This document shows positions 49,840 through 52,165 of a stretch of 52,165 bases of DNA, in pieces. This DNA is from Bacteroidales bacterium (lineage in GTDB: Bacteria > Bacteroidota > Bacteroidia > Bacteroidales > UBA932). The notes under the pieces were generated by a model that did no database searches, was not told the origin of the DNA, and worked only from the letters and a program-made list of their open reading frames with translations. The position numbers were made by a program, and so were the translations under genes. The first letter of the stretch is position 1, and the number at the start of each line of letters is the position of its first letter. Where the stretch lies: assembly GCA_017471025.1 (NCBI GenBank), contig JAFUWX010000035.1, forward strand, positions 1 through 52,165, read 5' to 3'.

Positions 49840-50928
49840 ATGAAAAAGTATCTGTTTTTTGCAGCCGCCGCACTGGTAGCCGGTGCCGCCTGCGCCAAGA
49901 TCGACCGTGTCGATGAAACCGCCATCACCTTCAATGTCGTCAACTATGTCCAGCAGACCAAGGCCAACACCGAGTTCCCCAAGACCGAGACCTTCGGTAC
50001 CTTCGCCTGGTGGACCCAGACCGACTGGGCGACCGATGGACAGACCAACATCTTCATGGACAACCAGGAGGTTGCTTACAACACCACCGACAATGTCTGG
50101 GCCCCGACACTTCCCTATTTCTGGACCAAGACCGGTAAGATTACCTTCGCCTCCTACGCACCCTACACCGCCGCTGCCGGCAGCAACGGCTTTGTCAACC
50201 TCCCGACCCACACCGTCGCGGACGGCTTCCTCTTCACGGACTACACCGTCGTCAATACGACCGATGTCGATCTGATGTACGCCGACCTGGTGACCGACCA
50301 GACCAAAAACACGAACCCGGCGACATACACCGCCATCAGCGGCGTTGCGGAAGGCGTTCCTACCCTCTTCCACCACGCCCTCACCCAGGTGGCCTTCGTC
50401 TTCAAGGCCGGCAAGAACACCAACCCGAACGTCATCGACCAGAAGATCGTGCTGAACGAGGCCAAGATCATCAACATCTACAACAAGGGTAACTTCACCC
50501 AGAACAACGCCAGCCAGTGGGCCGGCCAGAACGGCAGCGCCGCGTATGAGATCAACGCCGCCAGCAACAGCATCGAGATGGTCTGGGACGCCGCCACGCC
50601 TTACACGCCTTCGACGGTGAGCCGCATCGTCCTGCCGCAGGACCTCGCCAGCACCGGCACCCAGCAGTCCATCTATCTGTCCTACACCATCAAGACCAAA
50701 TACAAAGGAACCACCGACTTCGCTGACGAAGTGGTCACCTCGACCGTTCCGCTGTACTATGACAACACCTCCATCGGCGGCTCGAAACTGGTCAAGTGGG
50801 GCATCAACGAGAGCATCCTCTATACCATTACGATCAACCCGTACTCCGACGACCCGATCTACTTCGATCCTGCCGTCGTCGATTGGACCGTCGTAAACGG
50901 TGCCATCGAAGTCAACGCCATCGACTAA
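49840..50928 (+). CDS. Fimbrillin-family lipoprotein 4
   Basis: This 362-residue protein has signal MKKYLFFAAAALVAGAAC (Cys18), mature start C-A-K-I-D and NYVQQTKANT (T-K-A at 40-42). The core motif is EGVPTLFHHALTQVAF and the C-terminus is WGINESILYTITINP followed by YFDPAVVDWT. An ATG at 49831 would add M-R-Y. It is shorter than copies 2 and 3 and, like copy 5, has a YFWTKTGKITFASYAPY stretch. It follows hairpin copy 2. Stalk and accessory subunits cannot be told apart by sequence here. Confidence 0.9.
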   Translation: MKKYLFFAAAALVAGAACAKIDRVDETAITFNVVNYVQQTKANTEFPKTETFGTFAWWTQTDWATDGQTNIFMDNQEVAYNTTDNVWAPTLPYFWTKTGKITFASYAPYTAAAGSNGFVNLPTHTVADGFLFTDYTVVNTTDVDLMYADLVTDQTKNTNPATYTAISGVAEGVPTLFHHALTQVAFVFKAGKNTNPNVIDQKIVLNEAKIINIYNKGNFTQNNASQWAGQNGSAAYEINAASNSIEMVWDAATPYTPSTVSRIVLPQDLASTGTQQSIYLSYTIKTKYKGTTDFADEVVTSTVPLYYDNTSIGGSKLVKWGINESILYTITINPYSDDPIYFDPAVVDWTVVNGAIEVNAID

Positions 50929-50949
50929 TCCTTAAACGAACTTGTACAG

Positions 50950-52020
50950 ATGAAAAAGTATATCCTTATCGCCGCCCTCGCCTGCATCGCCGGGACCGCC
51001 TGCAGCAAAATCGACAACGACATCCGCAGGGAAGTTACCTTCGAGGTAGCCAACCGCCTCCAGACCAAGGCGGACGGCGTCAAATATAACAATGGCGCCT
51101 TCGGTACCTATGCCTGGTTCAACGGCACGGACGAATTTATGGTCAACGAACAGGTCAACCTCGCCGCCAGCGTATGGAAGACCATCGACCACACCTTCTA
51201 CTGGCCCAAGACCGGTAACATCGAGTTTATCTCCTACTCCCCGTTCGTCGGGACCAGCGACGTCGCCGGCAGCGTCCCGGCCGTCACGAAGACCAGCATC
51301 GCCTACACGGACTATACCGTCGGGACTACGGACCTGATGTATGCCGACAAGGCGAAATGCTCCTCCAACGTCAACGAAATCACGGATGACGCCACCCCCG
51401 AATCCGGCTATTCCGGCGTTCCTACGCTGTTCCGCCACGCCCTGGCGAAACTCAGCTTCAAGGTCAAGGCCAACTTCACCGAATGGACCGACGCCTCCAA
51501 CGGCGCCGTGACGAAGTGGGAAGTGACCGTCAACAGCGCGAAAATCAGCGGGTTCTATACCACCGGTTCCTGCAACCTCACCTTGAACGCGGACGGCAAG
51601 ACCTGGGACAAGCCCGCCGGCAACGTCTGGACCTCCCCTTCCGGAGCCACCCCGGCCCAGGAACTCATCAGCACGCCTGTCGTCCTGACGACCACGGCCC
51701 AGGACATCGCTCCGGCCACCGGTTTCGTGCTGCCGCAGACCCTGGCCGACGGCGTCCAGAAACTTGACCTGCAGGTCCATATCAAGACCACCCTGTCCAA
51801 CGGCAAGGTCATCGAAGAAGACTTCAACGATACCCTCAACCTGAAGGACATCTCCTCCCGTCCGGCTTGGGAAATGAACCAGAACATCGTTTACACGATC
51901 AACTTCAAGCCGACCGCCACCGAGAGCGACTTCGACAGTCCGGAAGACGTGACGATTACCTTCGACCCGGCCGTGGCCGACTGGGAGAATGTAGCCGCAT
52001 CCGCCACCATCCAGATTTAA
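50950..52020 (+). CDS. Fimbrillin-family lipoprotein 5
   Basis: This 356-residue protein has signal MKKYILIAALACIAGTAC (Cys18), mature start C-S-K-I-D-N-D and RLQTKADG (T-K-A at 39-41). The core motif is SGVPTLFRHALAKLSF (His replaced by Arg in the F-H-H motif) and the C-terminus is WEMNQNIVYTINFKP followed by TFDPAVADWEN. It is most similar to copy 4 in the YWPKTGNIEFISYSPF region. The 21-base gap before it has no hairpin, whereas the gap after it does. Confidence 0.9.
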   Translation: MKKYILIAALACIAGTACSKIDNDIRREVTFEVANRLQTKADGVKYNNGAFGTYAWFNGTDEFMVNEQVNLAASVWKTIDHTFYWPKTGNIEFISYSPFVGTSDVAGSVPAVTKTSIAYTDYTVGTTDLMYADKAKCSSNVNEITDDATPESGYSGVPTLFRHALAKLSFKVKANFTEWTDASNGAVTKWEVTVNSAKISGFYTTGSCNLTLNADGKTWDKPAGNVWTSPSGATPAQELISTPVVLTTTAQDIAPATGFVLPQTLADGVQKLDLQVHIKTTLSNGKVIEEDFNDTLNLKDISSRPAWEMNQNIVYTINFKPTATESDFDSPEDVTITFDPAVADWENVAASATIQI

Positions 52021-52047
52021 CTTAGATACAGTTTCATATAGCGCATT

Positions 52048-52082
52048 GGTCCGGGCGGGTTGGCGCCGGCCCGGATCACCAA
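52048..52082 (+). repeat. Intercistronic hairpin element, copy 3
   Basis: TCCGGGC (52050-52056) pairs with GCCCGGA (52069-52075). After one mismatch, two more pairs close the loop TTGGCG. CACCAA ends at 52082. It lies 26 bases before the next ATG, close to the 27 bases seen for copy 2. Confidence 0.7.
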
Positions 52083-52107
52083 ATAAACAAAATAAAACAG
52101 TAACACA

Positions 52108-52165
52108 ATGAAAAAGATTCTCTATGTCTCACTGGCCGCGGCGATGATGCTGGCGGCGTGCAACA
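52108..52165 (+). CDS. Start of a sixth fimbrillin-like lipoprotein, cut by the window end
   Basis: Only 19 residues are present: a signal peptide with lipobox ending at the Cys of MMLAACN. The MKK start, its length and its position after hairpin copy 3 match the five preceding fimbrillins, so another family member is likely. The family cannot be confirmed from the signal alone. Confidence 0.65.
   Translation, partial: MKKILYVSLAAAMMLAACN

Noticed and set aside
48461-52082. Intercistronic hairpins as ordinary intrinsic terminators
   Set aside because: None is followed by a T-run; each is followed by CRCCAA and another co-directional fimbrillin gene.

Overview
The window reads as chromosomal DNA from a GC-rich member of the order Bacteroidales, probably a gut-type clade. 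Supporting evidence: many promoters of the Bacteroidetes form (TTG or TTTG, 19-20 bp, TAnnTTTG); few Shine-Dalgarno sequences; an rseC-rnfBCDGEA operon; DUF3108, DUF3575 and DUF5119-like proteins; and a type V (FimA/Mfa-like) fimbrillin locus. I cannot name a genus from sequence alone. No tRNA, rRNA, CRISPR array, prophage or insertion sequence was recognised.

Layout. (1) 1-2500 is a lower-GC stretch with a structured non-coding region rich in palindromes, an orphan secreted protein and a DUF234-type AAA ATPase; it looks acquired. (2) 2650-13500 is housekeeping, all on the minus strand: guanine deaminase, a small-export membrane protein, adenosine kinase, a GH2 beta-galactosidase, a flippase-like membrane protein, release factor 2 with an intact programmed +1 frameshift, two unknowns and a Dcu-type C4-dicarboxylate transporter. 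(3) 13677-21409 is an envelope-sensing block: a transmembrane AraC regulator, an OmpA/DUF3575 protein, a LytS/LytR two-component pair and a carbohydrate-binding beta-helix lipoprotein. (4) 21540-28870 holds a DUF3108 protein, RseC, the full Rnf ferredoxin:NAD+ oxidoreductase and two small outer-membrane paralogues. (5) 28905-40234 holds dnaB, a zinc-ribbon coiled-coil protein, Nif3, a MerR-like regulator, two M23 proteins, thiamine diphosphokinase, an in-frame LptF/G-Fmt fusion and alaS. (6) 40451-52165 is the fimbrial locus.

All genes from 401 to 43308 lie on the minus strand; the polarity flips once, at the divergent fimbrial promoter (43309-43711). Leftward run a fimbrillin-like lipoprotein, a membrane AraC protein and a lone receiver domain. 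Rightward run an OmpA/DUF3575 protein, a DUF5119-like lipoprotein and at least six tandem fimbrillin-like lipoproteins; the last is cut by the window end.

The best candidates for something undescribed are: the fimbrial operon's repeated intercistronic hairpins (same 11-position stem, six-base loop and trailing CRCCAA in three gaps); the ~30-bp-spaced repeats and G9 tract in its promoter region; the LptF/G-Fmt fusion; the transmembrane AraC regulator with a repeat-built Pro-rich linker; and the nested palindrome at 83-190.
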